Assembly (NCBI GenBank): GCA_023144005.1 | Contig: JAGLGN010000027.1 | Span: 15,703-79,702 of the forward strand | Direction: 5' to 3' | DNA: 64,000 nt | From: a bacterium | GTDB lineage: Bacteria; AUK180 | Part shown: piece by piece, positions 1 to 8,955 of the stretch | How positions within the stretch are numbered: position 1 is the first letter of the stretch | Layout of the letters: every line of letters begins with the position of its first letter | Program-made: the position numbers and the translations under genes | The notes under the pieces: model-generated | Database searches by the model: none | The model's input: the letters and a program-made list of their open reading frames with translations, nothing else | Told to the model about the DNA's origin: nothing

Positions 1-2244
1 TACGGGATTGCCCAAATAATGCTCGGATTAGGGCTTGTAGATAAAGTTCTTGTCCTATGTCCTTCACTCACTATTGAAAAAGGATTGATGGAAAAATTTA
101 CTCATTTAGCCAGTGATACTAAATTAAGGCAAACCATTCCTGAAAATTCAAACTATAAAAGCCCCAGAATTATTGATGCAAACAGCACAATTAGAGATGG
201 AGATATTTGTGTTGAAAATATTCATGCTGTTTATGAAAGAACGGGGTCATCGATTCAAGATAGTTTAAAAGATGTTGGGGAAAGGGTATTAGTACTGAAT
301 GATGAGGCTCATCATATTTACAATAAAGTTGCAGGAAGAGACAGCCAGAGTAAAAGTATAAAGAAGTGGAAAGGATTTTTAATGAATGATGTCTACAATT
401 TCAAATATACACTTGGGTTTACAGGAACTGCCTACATTAATGATGAATATTTTAACGATGTTATTTACAGATATTCACTACGCCAAGCAGAAGATGACCA
501 AATGGTCAAAATGGTTGATTATGTCAGCGAAGATGAGACAATCGAAAAAGATGAGAAGTTTCAAAAAATTTATGATAATCATTCGCAAAAAAGAGATTTG
601 TATCGAAAGATCAAGCCTTTAACGATTTTAATCACTAAAGACATTCACAACGCAAAACGACTTACAGAAGAACTAAAAGAATTTTTGGAAAGAAAAGAGG
701 AATTACCACGAAAAGCAATTGATGGAAAAGTATTAATTGTAACATCACACAAAGACCATCAGGCAAATGTAGCAAAGCTCTCGACAGTTGACGACAAAAG
801 TGATCCTGTTGAATGGATCGTTTCTGTTTCAATGCTTACTGAAGGTTGGGATGTAAAAAATGTTTTTCAGATTGTGCCATGGGAAGATAGAGCATTCAAT
901 TCAAAATTACTTATTGCTCAAGTACTTGGCAGGGGTTTACGAATACCTCCTGAATATCAGACCCCACAACCTGAAGTCAGAATTTTTAATCATGCTGCCT
1001 GGAGCCGCAATATAAGGGGATTGGTGGATGAAATACTAGAAATTGAAATGAAATTGAAAAGTCATGTGTTAAAGGATGGTGGCAGAAGTAAGTACAATTT
1101 TGATTTGTACAATATTAATTATGATAAAGATCAAATAGAAAAGGAATCAACAAAGAATCATGAAGAATTTGATTATACAAAAGGTTATATCGAATTAATT
1201 GCACAAGTAGAGCAGTCCGAAAAGACAACGGAATATACTAATCTAAAAGGAAAAATCAAATCGAAAAATACGCTTATTGAATACAACACTTATACTGTTG
1301 AAGAAATTGCAAATAAAATATGTGAGGAGTTTAAAACCCGAGAATGGGAAGGCCAAATATTAAAACTTCCAGAGGGTTCATATACATTAAAAGAAAATTT
1401 ACCGTCAAAAGATGAAATAAAAAGAATAATTCTTAACTCAATGGAGAAGAGAGGTATTAAAGGCAATAGATTGGTTGAAAAAAACAAACATAAGATTCTC
1501 AATATGTTTAGCACATTATTAAGAAAAAAAGGCAAAACTGTTGTTAATATTAGGAGAGTTACCTCCCCTTTCTCTCGTTCAACACAAAATATTGACCGTG
1601 AATCATTATCTATTGGCAATCTCAGACATAATTCAACAGTTTTTCATACAGTTGAATATAACAATGAATTACTTCCCGATGTCAAAGACATTTTGAAGGC
1701 AGTTATTGAAGATGAATCGTTGCCTAAGAGTTCAACGAAGGAGATTAACCCCTATCTATTTAAAACGCCCTTAGACATAGTCTTCACGAAAGCAGAACCA
1801 GAGAGGAGGTTTGTTAAAACACTGTGTGAAAAAGATAACGCAGAAAAGGTAGAATGCTGGATAAAATCGAGAGATCAAGGGTTTTATAGCCTTGATTATT
1901 CAATTACAACTATCGGTGGGAAGCACTCCAAACAACAATCTTTTAATCCTGATTTTTTCATTAAAATTTCGAAAAACCAATTTGAGTATATCGTTGTTGT
2001 AGAAATCAAATCTGATGATGATTGCTCACCTGAAAATAAGGCGAAGTACAAATATGCGCTTCAGCACTTCATATATCTTAATAATGAACTTGTAAAGATC
2101 GGCATCAAACAGAAATATTTATTTCACTTTTTAAGCCCAAATAATTTCACCGAGTTTTTCCAGTATTTAAGGGATGATCGATTAATTAATGGTCAATTTG
2201 GAAGCGATCTTGAGGGTAAATTAAGAAATGGTGAATATTCTTAA
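1..2244 (+). CDS. DEAH helicase with C-terminal PD-(D/E)XK nuclease, type III restriction Res-like (5' truncated)
   Basis: The reading frame is open from base 1, so the true start and probably the Walker A motif lie outside the window. Residues below are counted from the ATG at 19. Superfamily 2 helicase motifs are visible: VLVLCPS near residue 12, the DEAH box near 95-98, FTGTA near 134 and motif VI QVLGRGLRIP near 301-310. At the C-terminus, NPDFF (about 643) and VVVEIK (about 659-664) fit the Asp and Glu-x-Lys of a PD-(D/E)XK nuclease. This architecture is typical of type III restriction Res subunits and related defence helicases that translocate on DNA and cut it. No methyltransferase is present here; if it exists it must lie upstream. 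The helicase family is certain, the restriction role is inferred. Its AT-rich codon use differs from the genes to the right, which could indicate transfer. Confidence 0.85.
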   Translation, partial: YGIAQIMLGLGLVDKVLVLCPSLTIEKGLMEKFTHLASDTKLRQTIPENSNYKSPRIIDANSTIRDGDICVENIHAVYERTGSSIQDSLKDVGERVLVLNDEAHHIYNKVAGRDSQSKSIKKWKGFLMNDVYNFKYTLGFTGTAYINDEYFNDVIYRYSLRQAEDDQMVKMVDYVSEDETIEKDEKFQKIYDNHSQKRDLYRKIKPLTILITKDIHNAKRLTEELKEFLERKEELPRKAIDGKVLIVTSHKDHQANVAKLSTVDDKSDPVEWIVSVSMLTEGWDVKNVFQIVPWEDRAFNSKLLIAQVLGRGLRIPPEYQTPQPEVRIFNHAAWSRNIRGLVDEILEIEMKLKSHVLKDGGRSKYNFDLYNINYDKDQIEKESTKNHEEFDYTKGYIELIAQVEQSEKTTEYTNLKGKIKSKNTLIEYNTYTVEEIANKICEEFKTREWEGQILKLPEGSYTLKENLPSKDEIKRIILNSMEKRGIKGNRLVEKNKHKILNMFSTLLRKKGKTVVNIRRVTSPFSRSTQNIDRESLSIGNLRHNSTVFHTVEYNNELLPDVKDILKAVIEDESLPKSSTKEINPYLFKTPLDIVFTKAEPERRFVKTLCEKDNAEKVECWIKSRDQGFYSLDYSITTIGGKHSKQQSFNPDFFIKISKNQFEYIVVVEIKSDDDCSPENKAKYKYALQHFIYLNNELVKIGIKQKYLFHFLSPNNFTEFFQYLRDDRLINGQFGSDLEGKLRNGEYS

Positions 2245-3009
2245 CAAAATATTTTGGTACGAGGAAACCTATTATGGTGCCGATATTGTTGGAACTTGTT
2301 CAGTTAAGGCAGATGGTAGCGGAAACTGAGCAGTAATCTTATGATATTCATCATTGAAGGGAAAAGATTTCGAACCTTCCGATGGAATAAGATCGACCAA
2401 TACGAAAATCCATGCATAGTGTTTTACAACATTTCCACATCTCCTTTAGATTCGCAGAATTACTTATTGAAGTATAACCAGATTTTATTCATTTAGACAA
2501 GATTGAAAGGCTCACTAATTCTGACGGAAAAGGGAATTAACTCAGTCGCTCTATTATTACATATTGTCATAGGGTTTTAAGAGGTAGCCTCACAAATTTT
2601 ACGATCCGTATTAAATAATTAATAACAACATGGTAAACTTCCACTGAAGATAGTATCTTGGAACTCGCTGAACTCCCATTCAGAATTATTGCCTCGCTTG
2701 CCTATAATTGGTAGGGTAGAAATGGGGACGAGGATTGAAAAGGTGAAAACTCACGGGGTCCAAACTCAAAATATAACAAAATAAACACCCGGAACCGGAA
2801 ATTAACCATTTCTCTCCTCCCCTTCTCATTATTCGTTTACATATTCATTATTCATATCTTAATTATCCATATCCTACATTCCCTTCCCCATTATTCACTA
2901 TTCATTATACTTGTGCCTACAATCCTATCATTGTACCTTGTTCCTCTCCACCTCGTACATCGTACTGTTTTTATCACTTGTCGCTTGTGCACTGCGCAGC
3001 AGGCTGGGA
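2245..3009. other. Gene-poor region with short ORF remnants and short-word repeats
   Basis: No convincing gene lies here. A 33-codon ORF (2228-2329) overlaps the end of the helicase gene, and a 51-codon ORF (2341-2496) follows; neither is recognisable and both may be decayed remnants. From about 2780 the sequence becomes repetitive: a CCGGAACCGGAAA word, then variants of CATTATTCATTATTC (2825-2915), then CTTGT/CTTGTGC words (2975-3000). The same words recur in other intergenic regions of the window. Confidence 0.5.
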
Positions 3010-6000
3010 TTACCTGATCACCGCCAGCCGCAGCACCGCGACATTTCCGTCCTTCTCCAATGTGATCAGATATATCCCGGATCTTACACCGAAACGGCCG
3101 GTCTTCCCATCCCAATGGAATATTGTCCCTGAAGATATCTCAGAAAAAAGCAGCTCGCCCGAAACAGTGTAAAAACTGATCTTCGTGCCATCCGGCAGAC
3201 CGCTGATATTGACCTCTGCCGAAGTTGGGTTCGGGTAAATGACCACATTGGTAAAATCGGTCACAGCAAGGGAAGGGATATATGCATATGCCTCGACCGT
3301 ATTCGTGTCCTCTACTCCGAGAGAATCGTATGCCCGGGCCACATAATAGTAAGTAGCAGCGCCGGCAAGTACGGTATCCACATACACGGTATTGGCAGTT
3401 GAATCCAGAGGGATAGAATAATTCTGACCGCCGGAAACAGACGAACGGTAAATATTATAATTGATCGGGGTATCCGAGTCGACCGCGGCATTCCAGCCGA
3501 TGGAAATAGAAGGAACGGCGTCATCGGAGGATACACTGTTGATGCCTGAAAACTCAGGGGCTGAATTACTATAATACGGAGTCGCTGACAATTCAACTTC
3601 GTTATCGTCAAAAGTGCCCTGAGCATCCCGCGCTCTCACAACATAATAGTATGTTACCCCATCGACAAGGCCGGTATCATACCAATTCGAGAATGTTGTG
3701 AAGTACAGGGGGGAGCCGAAGTTCTGGCCTGAAGAAGCAGTCGAACGATACACATAATAGTTGACGGGCTCATTGGAGTCGATGGCAGTACTCCAGGCGA
3801 TCCTGTTCTCTCCCGGATTTCCGGTGCCGTATGCGCTGGTAATCCCTGAAAATATCGGAGGTGTAAAATAAATGCCAGCATGTCCTTCAACGGTATTATC
3901 TTCTTCCAGCCCCATCGAATCCTCTGCTCTCACAATGTAGTAATAGGTAACGCCCATGGAAATGGAGGCATCGCTGTATGAGCTCATAAGAGTGGAAGCA
4001 TTCGGTGCGAAAAGGTCCTGTCCACCGCTGAAAGTTGAACGATAGATATAGTAAGTTATAGGAGTATCAAGATCTGATGCGGATTTCCACTCCAGATCGA
4101 TCTCAATATCCACATTATCAGGCGCGATCGAGAATAATCCGGCAAATGTGGGAGCAATATTCACATAATCTGGCATTGCCGCATGCTCCACATTATTTGA
4201 ATCCCCCAGGCCGAAGGAATCATATGCCCGCACAACAAAGAAGTAAGTCACTCCATTTGTCAATCCCGAGGTCAGATACGAAAGTGCTTCGGTGCTGTCA
4301 AGCGGCAGGTCGAAATCATACACCCCGCTTTGAGTACTGTGAAATACCCGATATGAGATCGGTGTATTGTCGTCAGAGGCAGCAGACCAAGAGAGAGATA
4401 CTTCGCCGTTATTACCGGTTGAGAACGCAGTTTCCAGGCCCGCAAAACCCGGAGCGGCAGCAAACACCATTTCGGCTGATTCCACACTATTGCTGTCCTC
4501 AGCGCCTCTGTTGTCAAGAGCGCGGACCACATAATAATAGGTAGTACCGGGAACGATTGCTGTATCATCGAATGAGAGTGATGCGGTGGAATATGTTTCT
4601 ACGCCGAAATCCTGGCCTGAAGAAGCAGTCGAACGATAAATAATATAAAGCAGCGGCGTGTCGCTATCAGTGGCGGCAGACCATGAAAGTACGATCTCAT
4701 TATTGGCTGCGTCTCCGACCGCATTCTCAATGCCGGCGAAAACCGGTGGATCATTTACAAGTGTAGGTGTTCCACTCAGCTCTTGCATATTTGTGCTGAC
4801 ATTGTTCTTGCTGTCGCGGGCGCGGACCACAAAGAAATACTCCATTCCATTGGTCAGGCCGTTCACATCGTAGGTCAATTCTTGAGTAACATAATTGGCT
4901 GAGCCGAAATCCTGCCCACCACTTGCGGTGGAGACATAAATATAATACGATATCGGTGTGGAAGTATCTGAGGCTGTGCTCCAACCGAGAGTAAGCTCTC
5001 CTCCCCATTGTGTATCTGTAACGGACTCTATTCCTGCGAACAGCGGAGGAGTGGTATCTGTTATGCCGCCACCGTCATAGTAAAGCTCTATATACTCATA
5101 TTTATAATCACTTCCATCTGAAAATTCATTGATGATCACGCCCGCATTTGACGGCGTACCCGCACCTGATCCGGGCGTTGCATTATCATATGTACTCGTG
5201 GTCCAGGAAGCGATCAAAACACCGCTATCCCCGGGATTATTTCTTTGATTTGTATTACCATTGGTTGATAAGGACACGGGACTGGGGCCGTCTACTGTGA
5301 TATCGGCATCATCGAGCAGCTCATAGTACTCACCGCCGTTGATAAGGAAATCGTTAGAGCTTTCATCGTCCAGATAGACATCATCGGCATGAATGGTTAC
5401 CCCCCACTCCAGCTCAAATTCACTCTTTGTAGCATCACGGCCAATGATCAGATAATGTCCCGCTTTTATTATCGTATCAGCGGGAATAGTATATGTTCTC
5501 GGCGCATCTAGGTCTGTTATCTTCCACCCGGAAACATCAAGCTCAGCCGGTGCGATATATTGTGAAGGGATCGCAAAGAGTTCAACCGTATTAGTGTCCT
5601 CCAGACCCAGAGAATCCGTCGCTCTGACGACATAAAAATATGCCTGTCCTATGCTTCTGCCGGTATCTGTCATATTAAGCGAAGAGGTCGTATTGATGGG
5701 AGAGGAGAAATTCTGGGCACCGCTGGTGGTAGAGCGGTAAATATTATAGGTGATAGGAGTATTGATATCCCATGCCGAGTCCCAGGCAATGTATATGCTT
5801 CCGCCATCTTCTACATCGGTAACTTCAGAGACACCGGCAAAGGCGGGCGAGGCATTAACATCGGTAGGTATCGCAGCAAGTTCTACTGTATTTGTATCTT
5901 CATTTGGAACAGCGGCACTATCCTCCGCCCTCACAACAAAATAATATGTAACGCCGTTAGTAAGTCCGGTAACGGTATAGTTCAGAGATGTTGTGCTATA

Positions 6001-6987
6001 GTCGTAAGAAGAGAAGTTCTGACCGCCTGCTGATGCGGCGATGTAGATATGATAATTTATGGGTGTGCTGAAATCCGCTGCCTCGCTCCATGAAAGATAG
6101 ACCTCGCCGGATGTCTGAGTGGCATAGGCCTGCTCTATTCCCGCAAATGTGGGAGCAGTGATATCATCGCCGCAGCTGCCGCCCCAGACAACGCAGACCC
6201 AGTCAGGGTGGTCTATATACGGATTTCTATTGCCCTGTACCGCGTAAACCGCGTCATTTCTTGCGATCTCCTTAGGAGATACTGGATCCATCACATGCCA
6301 CTCACGGAGCATATCGATCGCCCAGGTCGCAAAAGCGGGATACTCGGTACCATTGAACATGCCACCGGTCCATGTATCCACATCGTATTCATACCTTGTT
6401 GCTGCATAGAAATATGTTCTGGCAAAATCCCCTTTATAACAATCAATGGGTTCGAAAACAGTTCCGGAATATCCAGGATAAGTGCATGAGCCCACCTTTG
6501 ATCCATTAGATGAAGTCCATACTCCGCCGTTATTTTCACCAAAAGGATAATTACTTCTTCTGTTATTTACATATCCGTCAGTGGGATACACCATGAAAAG
6601 GTCGGTGTACATCGGAGCTGAGTCGCCGAACCAGCTGGCGGGCACTGAATGCTCTCTATTGTAGCAGTCTCCCTCTTCGCTATAGTTTCCACATTTATCT
6701 GATGATGTTGAGTCATTGTAATAATAATAATCTGCCGTTCCATCCGCCTTGAATGAATACATATCCCATACTGTGTTCGCGCCTGTATTATCTGTCGTCT
6801 CGTAATAGGTGTACAGAGAATCATAGGATTTGGAAGAGTGCCCGTTGATAATATTGTACAATTGCGTTTTCAGGGTTGCGCCGCTTCCTGTGGCGGAATC
6901 ATAATACCCTGCCGGAGCGGCAGAATAGGCCGTAAGAGCAAGCAAAGCCAGGATAATGATTAAAAATATGGTCTTTACAGATTTCAT
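3010..6987 (-). CDS. Secreted endonuclease I with eight FN3 repeats and C-terminal sorting domain
   Basis: A 1325-residue exported protein. Residues 1-22 form a signal peptide. Residues about 27-265 match the endonuclease I (EndA/NucM) family, with the active-site block NREHSVPASWF at 110-120; such enzymes degrade extracellular DNA and RNA non-specifically. Eight fibronectin type III repeats follow, recognisable by the recurring PxFAGI...SW...YYxVRAxDS pattern. They are interrupted after the second by a lamin-tail-like segment (DVSGWKITD) whose first strand (VIINEF...EYIELYY) sits at the end instead of the beginning. The last 80 residues start at YPNPTSAEV and end LAVIR, like the sorting domains of the protease at 59200 and the large protein at 45833. 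Probably translocated across the outer membrane by a PorV-dependent, T9SS-like system (inference). An SD-like GGAG precedes the ATG. Confidence 0.88.
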   Translation of the reverse strand: MKSVKTIFLIIILALLALTAYSAAPAGYYDSATGSGATLKTQLYNIINGHSSKSYDSLYTYYETTDNTGANTVWDMYSFKADGTADYYYYNDSTSSDKCGNYSEEGDCYNREHSVPASWFGDSAPMYTDLFMVYPTDGYVNNRRSNYPFGENNGGVWTSSNGSKVGSCTYPGYSGTVFEPIDCYKGDFARTYFYAATRYEYDVDTWTGGMFNGTEYPAFATWAIDMLREWHVMDPVSPKEIARNDAVYAVQGNRNPYIDHPDWVCVVWGGSCGDDITAPTFAGIEQAYATQTSGEVYLSWSEAADFSTPINYHIYIAASAGGQNFSSYDYSTTSLNYTVTGLTNGVTYYFVVRAEDSAAVPNEDTNTVELAAIPTDVNASPAFAGVSEVTDVEDGGSIYIAWDSAWDINTPITYNIYRSTTSGAQNFSSPINTTSSLNMTDTGRSIGQAYFYVVRATDSLGLEDTNTVELFAIPSQYIAPAELDVSGWKITDLDAPRTYTIPADTIIKAGHYLIIGRDATKSEFELEWGVTIHADDVYLDDESSNDFLINGGEYYELLDDADITVDGPSPVSLSTNGNTNQRNNPGDSGVLIASWTTSTYDNATPGSGAGTPSNAGVIINEFSDGSDYKYEYIELYYDGGGITDTTPPLFAGIESVTDTQWGGELTLGWSTASDTSTPISYYIYVSTASGGQDFGSANYVTQELTYDVNGLTNGMEYFFVVRARDSKNNVSTNMQELSGTPTLVNDPPVFAGIENAVGDAANNEIVLSWSAATDSDTPLLYIIYRSTASSGQDFGVETYSTASLSFDDTAIVPGTTYYYVVRALDNRGAEDSNSVESAEMVFAAAPGFAGLETAFSTGNNGEVSLSWSAASDDNTPISYRVFHSTQSGVYDFDLPLDSTEALSYLTSGLTNGVTYFFVVRAYDSFGLGDSNNVEHAAMPDYVNIAPTFAGLFSIAPDNVDIEIDLEWKSASDLDTPITYYIYRSTFSGGQDLFAPNASTLMSSYSDASISMGVTYYYIVRAEDSMGLEEDNTVEGHAGIYFTPPIFSGITSAYGTGNPGENRIAWSTAIDSNEPVNYYVYRSTASSGQNFGSPLYFTTFSNWYDTGLVDGVTYYYVVRARDAQGTFDDNEVELSATPYYSNSAPEFSGINSVSSDDAVPSISIGWNAAVDSDTPINYNIYRSSVSGGQNYSIPLDSTANTVYVDTVLAGAATYYYVARAYDSLGVEDTNTVEAYAYIPSLAVTDFTNVVIYPNPTSAEVNISGLPDGTKISFYTVSGELLFSEISSGTIFHWDGKTGRFGVRSGIYLITLEKDGNVAVLRLAVIR

Positions 6988-7003
6988 TGTATCTCCATCT
7001 TAT

Positions 7004-7033
7004 ATTTTAACTTATTTTACCTCTTTTTGGCAA
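7004..7033 (-). promoter_or_regulatory. Predicted sigma70-type promoter of the endonuclease gene
   Basis: On the minus strand TTGCCA (7028-7033), an 18 bp spacer and TAAAAT (7004-7009) precede the endonuclease start. It lies just inside the end of the neighbouring inverted-repeat element. Confidence 0.45.
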
Positions 7034-7042
7034 ATGGGATAT

Positions 7043-7225
7043 TAGGGACGGTCCTTTAATTCTTTAGTATTTGGCAGGCCCCTATTTCGATTATATCTAC
7101 ACTTATATGTTATATCTCAGTAATACCGAAAATTGTAACCATCCGGAAATCCATATCTCCTGCATTGTTGGGGAATCCGAATTATCACAAATTTGGAAAA
7201 CTAAAGAATTAAAGCACCGTCCCTA
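7043..7225. repeat. Inverted-repeat element with GGGACGG ends
   Basis: The ends are near-perfect inverted repeats: AGGGACGGTCCTTTAATTCT from 7044 and, on the opposite strand, the same sequence with one mismatch ending at 7224; the match extends through TTTAGT. The roughly 130 bp interior has no recognisable gene. The right end contains the stop codon of the radical SAM gene. Paired GGGACGG ends resemble palindromic elements mobilised by REP-associated or IS200-type tyrosine transposases, but no transposase is nearby. A second element with similar outer bases but a different interior is at 61735-61856. Confidence 0.7.
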
Positions 7226-8569
7226 TATTCGGATCTCTTTAGGAAAAGGAACACGCTGAGCAACGGTCCAGACCTTGTTGATATAATTCAGAGAAAAGTA
7301 ATTCTGCATCAGATGCAGCCAGAAGGCTCCGCGCTCATTTAAAAGAATTTCCGCATCATTCTCAATGCACATATTGAGTGCCTTCATCGCGAAGATCAGC
7401 TGGCTCATCTTTCTGCCGGTTTTACCGGAATATCCTTTGATCCCCTCTTTCGGTATCCTTGTATCATAAAGGCGCCAGTAGAACCAGTGAAATGCTGTCA
7501 TTTCTTGGGAGAATTCCATTTTCAATGCGGTCGGGAATTTATCATTGCCGCATCGCTCCATATAATCCGAAACGGAAAAGGTATTCATATAATATGTTCC
7601 GGGGATATTTGAACCGGCTCCTGCTCCGAGGCCTATATAATTATCGCGTGTCACGGATGAATATCTCGGTGCGGAGGATCTTTTAAATCCCCATACTGAA
7701 ACACGGTTAAAGTCGTTATCCGCACACATAGTATGAATAGTCCTGTACATAGACCTTCTGATCCTTATTCCCGGCATATGAACCTTTTTTAATTTCATAT
7801 ATTTACCCACGGAAGTGTAGGGAAAAGTGAAAAGCGGATATGTAGTCAATTGATTTACTCCCGAGTCCATCGCTTTGTTGACATCAGAGCGTAATTCTGA
7901 AATCGTTTGACCGGGCAGGGCGAACATCAGATCAATATTTACGGATTTGAAATCCGAACGATTGACAAGATCGATCGCGTCATAGGCCTGCTTAACAGAA
8001 TAATTCCTTCCGATCAAAGCAAGGTATTTCGGGTCAAAGCTCTGAACTCCAAGACTTATCAGATCGATACCAAAGTCTTTGAGTTTATTTACATTTTCCT
8101 GATCGATATCATTTGGATTGGTCTCAATGCATACATTTCCACTGACTCTGAACCGCTTTCTGACCCGCTCAAGGATCACGCCCAATTCGTCGATGAGATT
8201 GGTCGGTGTTCCACCGCCGATATATATTGAATCGATATTCACAGCACCCAGCTTCTCGTAATACATCTCGATCTCATTCAATATAGCTTCCAGATACGGC
8301 TTTGAATACGACTCATCGTATTTTATCTTATTATACGGACAATAGGGACAGAGATTCTTGCAAAAAGGAATGTGGATATAAAGATTGATGCTTTCTATTT
8401 TGCCGAGATCGATCGACTCCGATCTTTTGAAAATAAATTCCTGCTGAGGTCCGACCAGATATCTCCGGATCAGCTTAGTAAAGTATTCAATGAGAGTAGG
8501 TCTTTCGTTACTCTTAAGTAGGTCAGACACTATTATCACTGTATTTGATTTTCGTTCTTTCAGCACCAC
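7223..8569 (-). CDS. HemN/HemW-like radical SAM protein
   Basis: The HIPFCKNLCPYC block gives the CX3CX2C motif (C70, C74, C77) that binds the radical SAM [4Fe-4S] cluster, followed by YIGGGTPTNL (about 116-125) as in oxygen-independent coproporphyrinogen oxidase-like proteins. It could be a coproporphyrinogen dehydrogenase, a HemW-type haem chaperone or a related radical SAM enzyme; sequence alone does not decide. No other haem genes are near. The longest frame starts at GTG 8569 and overlaps the upstream DUF3795 gene by 47 bases. GTG codons nearer its end (around 8530) are alternative starts; none has a clear SD. The stop lies inside the GGGACGG element, so the element may have altered the C-terminus. 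Confidence 0.8.
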   Translation of the reverse strand: MVLKERKSNTVIIVSDLLKSNERPTLIEYFTKLIRRYLVGPQQEFIFKRSESIDLGKIESINLYIHIPFCKNLCPYCPYNKIKYDESYSKPYLEAILNEIEMYYEKLGAVNIDSIYIGGGTPTNLIDELGVILERVRKRFRVSGNVCIETNPNDIDQENVNKLKDFGIDLISLGVQSFDPKYLALIGRNYSVKQAYDAIDLVNRSDFKSVNIDLMFALPGQTISELRSDVNKAMDSGVNQLTTYPLFTFPYTSVGKYMKLKKVHMPGIRIRRSMYRTIHTMCADNDFNRVSVWGFKRSSAPRYSSVTRDNYIGLGAGAGSNIPGTYYMNTFSVSDYMERCGNDKFPTALKMEFSQEMTAFHWFYWRLYDTRIPKEGIKGYSGKTGRKMSQLIFAMKALNMCIENDAEILLNERGAFWLHLMQNYFSLNYINKVWTVAQRVPFPKEIRI

Positions 8570-8951
8570 AGAAGGGGCATTTGTCTCTGTGGACCGTGAA
8601 GGTTTTCCCGCAGCTGGGGCATTTCCATTTTTCCCTCTCTGATCGTATGAACTCCCTGATACCTTTTTCTTTTATCATCTCAAGATTTTCAAGCATACTC
8701 ATTCCGTATCGGGTGCGGTATCTTTTATCCAGAGTTTTGAGTCTCCGGCAGGGATACTTCTCACATTTTTCGGAGCAGTATTTCAGTCCCTTGGTCTCTC
8801 TTATCTCACAGTAGATTATTACGCATTTTCTCTGGTATCCGGTTGTTTGACGGGAGCGTTCACGGCATCCGGGACACTTTTTGGCCTCTCTGAGATATCC
8901 AATGCAGAGGCCGCAATTCATCCCGCAGGGAGCTATAAGCTCACTTTTCAT
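8523..8951 (-). CDS. DUF3795 cysteine-rich protein with zinc ribbon
   Basis: A 142-residue protein. The N-terminal part (APCGMNCGLCIGY, then KCPGC and CEKYPC) has the Cys pattern of the DUF3795 family. The C-terminal 35 residues add a zinc-ribbon-like module (CPSCGKTF...CPFCGAER). The function of the family is unknown; metal binding is inferred from the cysteines. It lies four bases downstream of the CsgG-like gene and overlaps the radical SAM gene, so the three are probably co-transcribed. A second, shorter family member is at 10353-10700. Confidence 0.75.
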   Translation of the reverse strand: MKSELIAPCGMNCGLCIGYLREAKKCPGCRERSRQTTGYQRKCVIIYCEIRETKGLKYCSEKCEKYPCRRLKTLDKRYRTRYGMSMLENLEMIKEKGIREFIRSEREKWKCPSCGKTFTVHRDKCPFCGAERTKIKYSDNSV

Positions 8952-8955
8952 GGAT

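Noticed and set aside
2341-2496. 51-codon ORF after the helicase gene
   Set aside because: No SD, no recognisable motif, and it lies in a decayed region. Noted only in the region entry.
4077-4544. 155-codon ORF on the opposite strand of the endonuclease gene
   Set aside because: It lies wholly inside the FN3 repeat coding region; its length follows from the codon bias of the repeats.
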